From Desmospora profundinema (GTDB taxonomy: Bacteria; Bacillota; Bacilli; Thermoactinomycetales; DSM-45169): DNA of 64,000 bases. Within the stretch, counting starts at the first letter, position 1; each line of letters begins with the position of its first letter. Both the position numbers and the translations under genes were made by a program. The notes beneath the pieces are model-generated. The model worked only from the letters and a program-made list of their open reading frames with translations, did no database searches and had not been told where the DNA came from. The stretch lies in assembly GCF_031454155.1 (NCBI RefSeq), contig NZ_JAVDQG010000003.1, forward strand, positions 62,001 through 126,000. Reading direction: 5' to 3'. This document shows, in pieces, positions 34,490 to 42,436 of the stretch.

Positions 34490-36160
34490 ATGAATGCATT
34501 GGAACGCATGCAGGAAGTTTTAAAGCTGGAATTGCGGGCAGCGGCAGTCCGAGCCGGACTGGCTGCGGAAGAGGAGATTCCTTCTGTACATCTGGAGGTG
34601 CCGCGGGAAAAAACACACGGAGACCTGGCCACCAACCTGGCTATGCAGCTGACCCGGATCGCCAGACAAAATCCCCGTCAGATTGCGACTGCGATTGTGG
34701 ACAATCTCGACCGGAAAAAAGCCTTCATCAAAGAAGTCCAAGTGGCCGGCCCGGGATTTATCAACTTTTTTATCGACCGCTCGTTTCTTACCGCCGTATT
34801 GACAGAGATGGCTGCGCTCGGGGAGCGTTATGGAACGTCCGATGCCGGAGCAGGCGAAAAAGTACTGGTGGAGTTCGTCAGTGCCAACCCTACCGGCAGC
34901 CTTCACTTGGGACACGCCAGGGGGGCCGCCATCGGAGATGTCTTGTGTAACGTACTGAACGCCGCCGGTTACGATGTCACTCGTGAATACTATATCAATG
35001 ATGCCGGCAACCAGATGAATCTGATGGCATTGTCGCTGGAAGCCCGTTACCGGGAGGCATTGGGTCTGGATGCCGCTTTTCCCGAGGACGGCTATCGCGG
35101 GCAGGATATCGCGGACTTGGGACGCAAATTGGCCGACGATGAGGGAGACCGCCTCGTCCACTTAAGCGATGATGAGCGCCTGACAACCATCCGGGAATAC
35201 GGGTTGAAACATCTGCTGGAAAAAATCAAACAGGACCTGGAGGATTATCGTGTCCGGTTTGACAGCTGGTTCAGCGAAACCAGCCTGCATCAGTCCGGAG
35301 CGGTGAAAGAGGCGGTGGAAACGTTAACCCGGTTGGGTCACACCTATGAAAAAGAGGGGGCCGTCTGGTTGAAAGCCTCCGCTTTTGGTGACGATAAAGA
35401 TCGGGTACTGGTCAAACAGGACGGTTCTTTCACTTATATCACCCCGGATATTGCTTACCACCGAGACAAGTATAACCGGGGCTTCGATCGGATCGTCAAT
35501 ATTTTCGGCGCCGATCATCACGGATATGTTCCCCGGATGAAAGCCGCCATGGCTGCACTCGGGTTTGACCCTGAGAAGATGACGTTTCTGATTACACAGA
35601 TGGTGAAGCTGTATCAGGGCGGGGAACTGGTGAAAATGTCCAAGCGAACCGGCAAGGCGATCACCCTCGTCGACCTGATGGAAGAAGTGGGAGTAGATGC
35701 CACCCGCTACATCTTCGCCATGCGGAGTCCCGACAGCCACTTGGATTTTGATATGGATCTGGCTGTTTCTCATTCCAACGATAATCCGGTGTTTTATGTA
35801 CAATACGCCCATGCCCGGATTAACAGCGTGTTTCAGCAAGCAGGGGATCAGGGGATCCCTGTCGCGCTGGATCCGGAATCCCTGTCCGCTTTGACGGAGG
35901 AACAAGAACACGACCTTCTGCAAAAACTGGCGGAGTTTCCCGGTGAAGTGGCGGTTGCGGCGGAACAGATGGCTCCGCATCGGGTGGTTCGTTATCTGCA
36001 TGAGCTGGCGACCCAGTTGCACAGCTATTACAATGCCCATCGGGTGATCCAGGAGGACGAAACCCTGACCCGGGCACGTCTTTCCCTGTTGATCGGGGTT
36101 GCCCAGGCGTTGAAGAATGGCCTGTCGTTGATCGGTGTTCACGCCCCGGAGAAGATGTAA
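34490..36160 (+). CDS. argS: Arginyl-tRNA synthetase
   Basis: Class I aminoacyl-tRNA synthetase. The N-terminal Add-1 domain covers residues about 1-100; the HIGH-like motif is SLHLGHARGAAIGD, the KMSKS region is VKMSKRTGKA, and the anticodon-binding DALR domain is C-terminal with the typical LxLIGVxxPExM end. The long frame starts upstream inside ywiB, but the ATG at 34490, right after the ywiB stop, gives 556 residues, the size in Bacillus subtilis. Confidence 0.97.
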   Translation: MNALERMQEVLKLELRAAAVRAGLAAEEEIPSVHLEVPREKTHGDLATNLAMQLTRIARQNPRQIATAIVDNLDRKKAFIKEVQVAGPGFINFFIDRSFLTAVLTEMAALGERYGTSDAGAGEKVLVEFVSANPTGSLHLGHARGAAIGDVLCNVLNAAGYDVTREYYINDAGNQMNLMALSLEARYREALGLDAAFPEDGYRGQDIADLGRKLADDEGDRLVHLSDDERLTTIREYGLKHLLEKIKQDLEDYRVRFDSWFSETSLHQSGAVKEAVETLTRLGHTYEKEGAVWLKASAFGDDKDRVLVKQDGSFTYITPDIAYHRDKYNRGFDRIVNIFGADHHGYVPRMKAAMAALGFDPEKMTFLITQMVKLYQGGELVKMSKRTGKAITLVDLMEEVGVDATRYIFAMRSPDSHLDFDMDLAVSHSNDNPVFYVQYAHARINSVFQQAGDQGIPVALDPESLSALTEEQEHDLLQKLAEFPGEVAVAAEQMAPHRVVRYLHELATQLHSYYNAHRVIQEDETLTRARLSLLIGVAQALKNGLSLIGVHAPEKM

Positions 36161-36191
36161 TCACCCATTTTCATCTAAAGGAGGGTTACGC

Positions 36192-36215
36192 GTGGATCCA
36201 TCGACCGCGCGGTGA
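36192..36215 (+). other. Possible seven-codon minicistron before the XapX gene
   Basis: AAAGGAGGG at 36178-36185 is placed correctly for a GTG at 36192, which opens a frame of seven codons ending in TGA at 36213-36215. That TGA overlaps a GTG in frame with the XapX gene (GTGA). It could be a translational coupler or the result of a small indel. Confidence 0.35.
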
Positions 36216-36217
36216 AC

Positions 36218-36388
36218 ATGAAACTGTACATTCTCTCTTTGTTAACGGGTTTGGCGGTAGGTTTTTTGTTCGCCCTTCTGAGACTGCCGATCCCCGCTCC
36301 TCCCGCTCTTCCGGGGATACTGGGGATTGTGGGAATCTATTTGGGTTACAGGCTTTTTCTGTGGGTCAGTCAGTTCTGGGCCGGATGA
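36218..36388 (+). CDS. XapX domain small membrane protein
   Basis: A 56-residue protein with two hydrophobic helices. LSLLTGLAVGFLFALLRLPI and APPALPGILGIVGIYLG match the XapX domain, a small membrane domain of unknown function. The ATG at 36218 or the GTG at 36212 could be the start; the strong Shine-Dalgarno upstream belongs to the seven-codon frame. A perfect terminator follows 2 bases after the stop. Confidence 0.75.
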   Translation: MKLYILSLLTGLAVGFLFALLRLPIPAPPALPGILGIVGIYLGYRLFLWVSQFWAG

Positions 36389-36390
36389 AA

Positions 36391-36428
36391 CTCCCCCTTT
36401 TTCCGCTAAGGAAAAAGGGGGAGTTTTT
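36391..36428 (+). terminator. Rho-independent terminator after the XapX gene
   Basis: CTCCCCCTTTTTCC and GGAAAAAGGGGGAG form a 14-bp stem with a GCTAA loop and five T. Confidence 0.9.
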
Positions 36429-36567
36429 CAATGGAGGAGATAGGGACCTTGCGGGGAATTGTTGGAGGACTCCTTTTTGAAATATATTGAAATTTCAAAT
36501 CGTTGCGGATATGATGGGGGTGATTCGGACAACCGTTGCGGCAAAAAGCCGGAAAGGGGTTGCAAAG

Positions 36568-37854
36568 ATGCGCGGAAAACGATGGTGGTACGGGATGGCG
36601 GCTCTGTTGCTGGCGGTGTCGGCAGGGCCATGGGGATGGATGGAATCGCAGGCGCAGACGGTAGAGTCGGACCTGTCCATGGAGGAAGCGAAGCTTCCTT
36701 ATCGCATCGATCAGGTGAAAACAAAGGAGGATCGAACAGCGATCGCCCGTACAGGCGTCTCGATTGACGAAGTGGGGGAGAACCACGTTTTGATCCATGC
36801 CTCCAAACAGGAGTTGGACCGACTGCGGAAGTTGGGCTTTCATCCTCGCCAGTATCTGCCTGCGATGGATTTTCCACCTAGGGACTCTGACTATCACAAC
36901 TATCAGGAGATGGTGGACAAAATTCAGAGAACCGCCCGGGAGCATCCTGACATCGTGAAATTGTTCAGCATCGGCCAATCCCACGAAAGACGGGAACTGT
37001 GGGCGGCCAAAATTAGTGACAATGTACAGGTGGATGAAGACAAACCGGAAGTTCTCTTCGTTTCCTTGCATCACGCCCGGGAGCATCTGACGGTGGAGAT
37101 GGCCTTGGATGTGCTGGATCTGTTTACGTCCGGTTATGGACAGGATGATCGGATCACCCGTCTGGTCAACTCCAGGGAGATTTATATCGTGTTTAATCTC
37201 AATCCCGATGGGGGTGAGTACGATATTCGGGACGGCCGCTACCGGTATTGGCGTAAAAACAGACAGCCCAATGGGAGAACCACCGCTGTCGGAACCGATT
37301 TAAACCGTAACTATGGTTACAAATGGGGTTGCTGCGGGGGCTCCAGCGGCAATCCATCCAGTGACACGTATCGGGGTGCCTCCCCTTTTTCCGCACCGGA
37401 AACGGCACGGCTGCGGGATTTCATCAACAGCAGGGTGATAAATGGTGAGCAGCAGATTCGTACTGCTATTACCTTCCACACTTACAGTGAGCTCATTTTG
37501 TGGCCTTACGGCTACACGTATACCGATGTTCCGCCGGATATGACCCGCGATGATCATGCGGTCTTTAAAACCATGGCGCGGCAAATGGCCCGGACCAATG
37601 GCTACAGACCCCAACAATCGAGCGACCTTTATATCACCGACGGGGATATGACCGACTGGGCTTATGGTGAACACGAGATCTTTGCCTTTACGTTTGAGAT
37701 GTACCCCAGAACGGCCATTCCCGGCTTCTACCCTCCGGGTTCCGTAATCGGACGGGAGACCCGCCGCAATCGAGAAGCCGTCCTGTATCTAACGGAACAG
37801 GCGGATTGCCCCTATCGAACCATCGGCAAGGAAGGGACGTATTGTTCGTCGTGA
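36568..37854 (+). CDS. cpt: Secreted zinc carboxypeptidase T (M14)
   Basis: Extracellular metallocarboxypeptidase very close to carboxypeptidase T of Thermoactinomyces vulgaris as I recall its sequence. Signal peptide at residues 1 to about 30, a propeptide of about 75 residues, and a mature enzyme starting near [12 protein letters not shown]. Zinc ligands are in [12 protein letters not shown] (HxxE) and TFHTYSELI; substrate residues are in [11 protein letters not shown], and the catalytic Glu in FTFEMYP. The frame is open from 36487, but GGAAAGGGG before the ATG at 36568 selects the start (428 residues). It degrades external peptides. Confidence 0.95.
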   Translation: MRGKRWWYGMAALLLAVSAGPWGWMESQAQTVESDLSMEEAKLPYRIDQVKTKEDRTAIARTGVSIDEVGENHVLIHASKQELDRLRKLGFHPRQYLPAMDFPPRDSDYHNYQEMVDKIQRTAREHPDIVKLFSIGQSHERRELWAAKISDNVQVDEDKPEVLFVSLHHAREHLTVEMALDVLDLFTSGYGQDDRITRLVNSREIYIVFNLNPDGGEYDIRDGRYRYWRKNRQPNGRTTAVGTDLNRNYGYKWGCCGGSSGNPSSDTYRGASPFSAPETARLRDFINSRVINGEQQIRTAITFHTYSELILWPYGYTYTDVPPDMTRDDHAVFKTMARQMARTNGYRPQQSSDLYITDGDMTDWAYGEHEIFAFTFEMYPRTAIPGFYPPGSVIGRETRRNREAVLYLTEQADCPYRTIGKEGTYCSS

Positions 37855-37910
37855 AGTCCAAAGTAAATACCTTATTGCAAAGAAAGTGGGCGTTCTCTTC
37901 ATTCCAGATT

Positions 37911-37923
37911 GGGGGATGTCGCT
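37911..37923 (+). repeat. Left copy of 13-bp direct repeat flanking the AT-rich island
   Basis: GGGGGATGTCGCT is identical to 40437-40449. The two copies bracket the low-GC toxin/immunity region. Confidence 0.5.
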
Positions 37924-37993
37924 GGAAATAAAAGTAGTGGGATGTTCTAGTCTCGGGAGACGGACTTCTTCTGAGTGATGAACTCTTAGCTTA

Positions 37994-38029
37994 ACGGGCC
38001 TGGTGGGTTACCGGGCTCGTAAATTTTTG
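37994..38029 (+). terminator. Terminator downstream of the carboxypeptidase T gene
   Basis: ACGGGCCTGGT and ACCGGGCTCGT pair with two G-U pairs and are followed by AAATTTTTG. It is about 140 bases after the stop codon. The remaining stretch to 38313 is AT-rich; I see no convincing promoter in it. Confidence 0.6.
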
Positions 38030-38313
38030 TTTTTTGTACTTCTGTTACTTTAACCCAAAGTCAGATTGGAGCTATTCTATGAAGAGATCAATATAAATAA
38101 GTAAAATTGCTCATTTTATCTAATTGTTTTCTGTCACCAAACTAATAAATAAAATAATTTCTCGGAATATAATATTTTTTATATAGGTTAAATTTCGATA
38201 GGAAATCCATCTACCCTATGATAGCATAACAATATACTCGGTTTAGCCGTAGTAGACTTATTTCGAAATTCAACTGCTTGGCCAAACAAAAAAAGTGAAA
38301 GGATGAGGGAAGC

Positions 38314-39189
38314 TTGAACGGTAAATTGAATAAGATAGTATCCTTAACTCTTATTATTACATTATTTACCGCAATGGCAGTACCAAAAGGCACGTTTGCA
38401 GAGGCTACATCAGTAGAAATACCACCTAAAATTTTATTTGGTGAAGTGGACGAAAATAAACCTGACGAATTTGATTTCGACGACGAAGACTATATTGAAA
38501 TGGATGAAAAGGATTTTTTTAGGGAGCTTGAAGAGGATGAGGATTTTGAAGCGTTAGACCAAATTGACGACTTAAGTGCGATGTCACCTGCTGAGAGAGA
38601 AGTCATTAAAAAAATTGATGACTATTTAGACTCGATACCTGTAACAAAAGAGGAGTTTAGTCTGCTTAGTGATGAAGAGCAGGATAAAATCATTGAAGAG
38701 TACCTATTTACTCCTGAGCTTTTTGATCTAGAAAGGGAGTTAGAAAGAGTATCTCTACAAGAAGGAGACGAACAAGTAGCAGCAGCATTACCTGCTGTTA
38801 TAGTAGCTGTTGGTGCAGGGGTTATTGCCCGTGTTGCCATCCGGCTAATTATTAGACAAGGGGCTGCTGCTGCTTCGAAATACTTGAAGAAACGCCTTAA
38901 AAATGTGGGGAAAAATTACGAAGTAAAGTGGAATGTAACAAGCAAAACGGGTCATCAGGTGAATAGCTTAGTGGTTGTGTTTCAAAAGACAAAGAAAGGG
39001 AAGAAAAGAGTATTTGCCATTGATAAGGGTACGATCCCACTAAAAGGGCTAACGGGTAAAAGACCAAGAGTTTGGCATTATCATCATTATCCGGATGTTG
39101 CTCTACATCGGACACTTTGCTCACTGCTTCCTAAAGGAGCTAAAACAATACCAAACGGAAAGCCGGATAGGAGATCAGTCTGCTACTAA
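38314..39189 (+). CDS. Putative exported toxin, 291 residues
   Basis: Signal peptide at residues 1 to about 30 (IVSLTLIITLFTAMAVPKGTFA), then a very acidic region (DEFDFDDEDYIEMDEKDFF), a hydrophobic helix around 150-175 (ALPAVIVAVGAGVIARVAIRLI), and a basic C-terminal domain of about 110 residues that ends in WHYHHYPDVALHR and two Cys. Export signal, hydrophobic middle and basic His-rich end are typical of secreted polymorphic-type toxins of Firmicutes, such as the SAR2788 group. I do not recognise the catalytic fold. TTG start with GAAAGGATGAGGG upstream. Codon use is clearly AT-richer than in the neighbours. Confidence 0.6.
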   Translation: MNGKLNKIVSLTLIITLFTAMAVPKGTFAEATSVEIPPKILFGEVDENKPDEFDFDDEDYIEMDEKDFFRELEEDEDFEALDQIDDLSAMSPAEREVIKKIDDYLDSIPVTKEEFSLLSDEEQDKIIEEYLFTPELFDLERELERVSLQEGDEQVAAALPAVIVAVGAGVIARVAIRLIIRQGAAAASKYLKKRLKNVGKNYEVKWNVTSKTGHQVNSLVVVFQKTKKGKKRVFAIDKGTIPLKGLTGKRPRVWHYHHYPDVALHRTLCSLLPKGAKTIPNGKPDRRSVCY

Positions 39190-39254
39190 GCTATAATCCA
39201 ATAACAATCAAATAACTCTGGAAACATAGTTTCATTTTTTTGATTTATAGAATA

Positions 39255-39292
39255 CATGGGAGGTATACGTTTCAAAAGTCAACCTCCCCATG
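39255..39292 (+). terminator. Hairpin between the toxin and candidate immunity genes
   Basis: CATGGGAGGT and ACCTCCCCATG pair over 10 bp with one bulged base around a 17-base loop. No T tract follows, so it may limit read-through or stabilise the mRNA end. Confidence 0.35.
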
Positions 39293-39319
39293 CATGATTG
39301 AAAGGTGAGGTGGATATTT

Positions 39320-40102
39320 ATGGACAAGTTGGAATTGTCGAAGAGAAAATTGATTAATACTATGAAAATAGGACAAGATCAAAGTGAAATTAATTCTCTT
39401 TCGGATGAGTTTTCGTCGTTAGTGAAAGAGAGTATATTTTTATCTAATCAATCAAGCAATCGTGCTGATATCTATTTTTATTATAACCATACTGTTTCTG
39501 ACTTATATATTGACCTTGATATTGAAATCAGCAAAGATCTGCCGATTATTACTCTGCAACTGGAAGGAAGTGATACCATTGGTGATACAGAAGAATGGGT
39601 CCGATTTTTTATATGCCTTCTCGAGGAATACAAACAAACACCTTTTAAGCTCATATGCCAAGCACAAGATGAAGAGTTGCTCTCCGAGTTAAATAACAAA
39701 GGGGTAGACTTTGATATCTATCATAAATACTTAGGAATACCGATGGCTTCTATTCAACATTCCGGGCCTCTGAGCTTAGAGGTGGCGATATCCTCCATAC
39801 ATCATTCAGGTACGGATCACTTCCCGAACCTGTTAGCACTTCACACAAAGGATCTGTTGCTGGTAGAAGAGTCGTGTAAGAGTAATATCTATCCTACTAT
39901 TACCTATCAATCCGACTTTGAACATCCAGTCATCAACTTTGAAGATGGTGGGTTTGAGGCTCGTTTGATAGGTCGAAGCCTAACACTATCCACTATCATT
40001 GAAAAAATATCCACGATTAACTATTCTATCGGGGAACTAGGGTTATATGTTAAAACGGAAAATGGAACGGTTGGTCGCAGTTTATCTTTTGCAGGTTCAT
40101 GA
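39320..40102 (+). CDS. Hypothetical protein, candidate immunity factor (260 residues)
   Basis: Not recognised. A soluble acidic protein without signal peptide, with alternating strands and helices (ADIYFYYNHTVSDLYIDLDI, then EEWVRFFICLLEEY). The frame is open from a GTG at 39305, but AAAGGTGAGG 9 bases before the ATG at 39320 favours that start. Its cytoplasmic nature and position directly after an exported toxin-like gene suggest an immunity protein. This rests on context only. Confidence 0.5.
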   Translation: MDKLELSKRKLINTMKIGQDQSEINSLSDEFSSLVKESIFLSNQSSNRADIYFYYNHTVSDLYIDLDIEISKDLPIITLQLEGSDTIGDTEEWVRFFICLLEEYKQTPFKLICQAQDEELLSELNNKGVDFDIYHKYLGIPMASIQHSGPLSLEVAISSIHHSGTDHFPNLLALHTKDLLLVEESCKSNIYPTITYQSDFEHPVINFEDGGFEARLIGRSLTLSTIIEKISTINYSIGELGLYVKTENGTVGRSLSFAGS

Positions 40103-40229
40103 AAATTGCCGACAGGATAAAAATGTAAAATAGCCTTTGTAAACCGAAAGCCGAATGGGACTTGTCTCTAGTTAAGGAGAAATCCGTTGAATAAAGGCAC
40201 TCTTTGACTTTAACACCCAAGCGACAAAG

Positions 40230-40433
40230 ACACCCTAGGGGAGTAGGTTCTGCACATTTGGGAAGTCTAGTACCGTTTGTGCAGGGACTGTATCAGCATG
40301 ACTGGTGCAGTACGGGTGGCTGTCAATCTGCCCTGATGCAAGGGTCAATTTAAGGTAGGAGCCTTTTGGCGTTTGCACTACTGGATGCCTGCAAGCTCAC
40401 CATTTCAATGGTGAGTAGTTGACAAAAGGGTTT
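40230..40433 (+). ncRNA. IS200/IS605-like right end, omega-RNA-type relic
   Basis: A structured region without reading frame: TTTGTGCAGGGACTGTATCAG, GTACGGGTGGCTGTCAATCT, GGTCAATTTAAGG and a terminal hairpin CTCACC-ATTTCAAT-GGTGAG followed by TAGTTGAC. A 3' hairpin followed by a TTGAC-type pentanucleotide is the right-end layout of IS200/IS605 elements, whose tnpB 3' ends encode guide-like omega RNAs. No tnpA or tnpB remains. The upstream limit is a guess. Confidence 0.45.
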
Positions 40434-40436
40434 AAA

Positions 40437-40449
40437 GGGGGATGTCGCT
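40437..40449 (+). repeat. Right copy of 13-bp direct repeat flanking the AT-rich island
   Basis: GGGGGATGTCGCT identical to 37911-37923. It starts 3 bases after the IS605-like right end. Confidence 0.5.
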
Positions 40450-40491
40450 TTTTACAGGATTACTCGTTTAGGCGGTACAATGTTAAAAGGG

Positions 40492-40526
40492 AAGCGGTGC
40501 AGAGGTACTCTGCACCGCTTTTATTT
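40492..40526. terminator. Bidirectional terminator upstream of the rbsB end
   Basis: AAGCGGTGCAGAG and CTCTGCACCGCTT form a 13-bp stem with a GTA loop, T-rich after it on the plus strand and AAAAGGG before it. It can close the rbs operon on the minus strand. Confidence 0.85.
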
Positions 40527-40545
40527 GATTCTTCCCTGTAGCGTG

Positions 40546-41469
40546 TTACGGTTTTGTCACCATCTCTAATTCCACAGGATAAAACGACTCCACCTTTTCC
40601 CCGTTGGCGGCTTTGACGGCAACCTCTACTCCCATTTTTCCGATATCAGCGGGTCTTTGGGCGATGGTGGCGGCCAGGGATCCTTCTTTGACGGCTTTTA
40701 CTGCATCGTCGGTGGCGTCAAATCCGACGACGAGGATGTCTTGGTTGGCGGCTTGGATCGCCTGAACAGCACCGAGGGCCATCTCGTCATTGTGGGCGAA
40801 GATGGCGGTGATCTCTTTTTGACTCTGCAAAATGTTTTCCATTACGCTGAGTCCCTTCGCCCGATCAAAGTTGGCCGGCTGGGAAGCGACGACCTGAACG
40901 CCTTTTTCTCTGTCGATTGCCTCATGGAACCCTTTTCCTCGGTCATGGGCGGCAGAAGTTCCGGGGATTCCTTCCAACTCGACGATCGTTCCTTCGTTTT
41001 CGATCTGTTCCAAAATGTATTCGCCCGCCATTTTCCCGCCTTCCACATTATCGGAGGCGATATGGGAGAGTACGTTCCCCCCCTCCGCTTCCCGGTCTAC
41101 GGTGATGACGGGGATCTCCGCCTGGTTGGCCGACTCGATGATCGAAGCGACCGCCTGGCTGTCAGTCGGGTTGATCAGCAAGATATCTACCTGCTTTTGG
41201 ATGAGATCCTCTACGTCATTCGCCTGTTTGGCGGTGTCATCCTGAGCATCGGCGATGATCAGTTCCGCTCCCGCTTCCTGGGCCGCTTTTTCCGCCCCTT
41301 CCTTCAATGTGACGAAAAAGGGGTTGTTCAAGGTGGAGATGGACAAACCGATCTTCACCTTTTTCTCCTGCGGTTTTCCCCCTTCCAAATCGGACTTGGC
41401 GGAACATCCCACCAGTCCCGCCATTACAATCAGAACGGACAACAAGAAGGTTACGGTTTTTTTCATCAT
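40546..41469 (-). CDS. rbsB: Ribose ABC transporter substrate-binding lipoprotein
   Basis: Type I periplasmic-binding-fold lipoprotein that delivers ribose to RbsAC. Lipobox LVGC places the lipidated Cys at about residue 22. GLSISTLNNPFFVTLKEGAE and DRGKGFHEAI are typical, as are HNDEMALGA and VVGFDATDDA. 307 residues. GGGAGG precedes two ATG codons. Last gene of rbsRKACB. Confidence 0.95.
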   Translation of the reverse strand: MMKKTVTFLLSVLIVMAGLVGCSAKSDLEGGKPQEKKVKIGLSISTLNNPFFVTLKEGAEKAAQEAGAELIIADAQDDTAKQANDVEDLIQKQVDILLINPTDSQAVASIIESANQAEIPVITVDREAEGGNVLSHIASDNVEGGKMAGEYILEQIENEGTIVELEGIPGTSAAHDRGKGFHEAIDREKGVQVVASQPANFDRAKGLSVMENILQSQKEITAIFAHNDEMALGAVQAIQAANQDILVVGFDATDDAVKAVKEGSLAATIAQRPADIGKMGVEVAVKAANGEKVESFYPVELEMVTKP

Positions 41470-41485
41470 GGAATCTGCCTCCCGA

Positions 41486-42436
41486 TCAGTTTTTTTGAAA
41501 ACGGTCCAACAAGACTGCCACCAAGATCACGCTGCCTTTCACCACCTGTTGATAAAAGGAAGGAACATTAAGAAGATTGAGTCCGTTGTCCAGTACTCCG
41601 ATAATCATCGAACCGATCAGGGTTCCGATGAGCCATCCCTTGCCCCCAGCCAGACTGGTTCCTCCTAGTACCACGGCGGCGATGGCGTCCAGTTCATAGC
41701 TTGCGCCGGCGGTGGGCTGGGCGGAGTTGAGGCGGGCCGTTAGGATAATTCCGCTGAAGCTGGCCAGTAGCCCGCTGATCGTGTACACGCCGATTTTGAC
41801 CCGGTCGGTCCGGACTCCGGACAGCCTCGCCGCCTCCTCATTGCCGCCCACAGCATAGACATGACGTCCGAAAGAAGTGTGTTTTAATAGGAAGTACAGC
41901 GCGGCGAAGGCGAACCCCATCCAAATCACAGGGACTGGAATCTCCAGAAAGTATCCCTTCCCGAGCATACTAAACGCTTGGTTGTCGTAGGAAATGGGAC
42001 GTCCCTCGGTATATACCAGAGTCAGTCCACGGAAAATGGTCATGGTCGCTAAAGTGGCGATAAAGGGAGCGACCCTACCCTTGCTGATGAGAACTCCGTT
42101 GGCCGCTCCCATCCATGCCCCTGCTGTCAGACTCACTAGAATCGCCAGCCAGGGATCCATTCCTCCAGCCAGCATGCCCGCAGTAAGTGCCCCGGATAGG
42201 GCCAAAATGGAACCCACGGAAAGGTCGATCCCTCCGGTTAAGATGACGAAGGTTATGCCAAAGGCAAGTAGAGCGTTGATGGAGATTTGTCGCAGGACAT
42301 TGAAGACGTTCGAGGTGTTTAAAAAGTCCGGGCTGATGACGGACAGGACGAGTATCATTCCTCCCAGGCCGGCCAGGGGGCCCACTTTCTTCAGCCAATG
42401 GATTCGAATATCTCTTGGATTAATGGGAGTTTGCAA
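41486..42436 (-). CDS. rbsC: Ribose ABC transporter permease
   Basis: Inner-membrane permease with about eight to ten helices. GGIDLSVGSILALSGAL and the EAA-like region near VLGGTSLAGGKGWLIGT are the family hallmarks. 316 residues. It starts at a TTG with GGAGGAGGGAG upstream and overlaps rbsA by 17 bases. Confidence 0.95.
   Translation of the reverse strand: MQTPINPRDIRIHWLKKVGPLAGLGGMILVLSVISPDFLNTSNVFNVLRQISINALLAFGITFVILTGGIDLSVGSILALSGALTAGMLAGGMDPWLAILVSLTAGAWMGAANGVLISKGRVAPFIATLATMTIFRGLTLVYTEGRPISYDNQAFSMLGKGYFLEIPVPVIWMGFAFAALYFLLKHTSFGRHVYAVGGNEEAARLSGVRTDRVKIGVYTISGLLASFSGIILTARLNSAQPTAGASYELDAIAAVVLGGTSLAGGKGWLIGTLIGSMIIGVLDNGLNLLNVPSFYQQVVKGSVILVAVLLDRFQKN

Noticed and set aside
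40657-41571. 304-residue plus-strand frame opposite rbsB
   Set aside because: Covers rbsB in antisense and has a low-complexity Gly/Asp-rich translation typical of a mirror frame.
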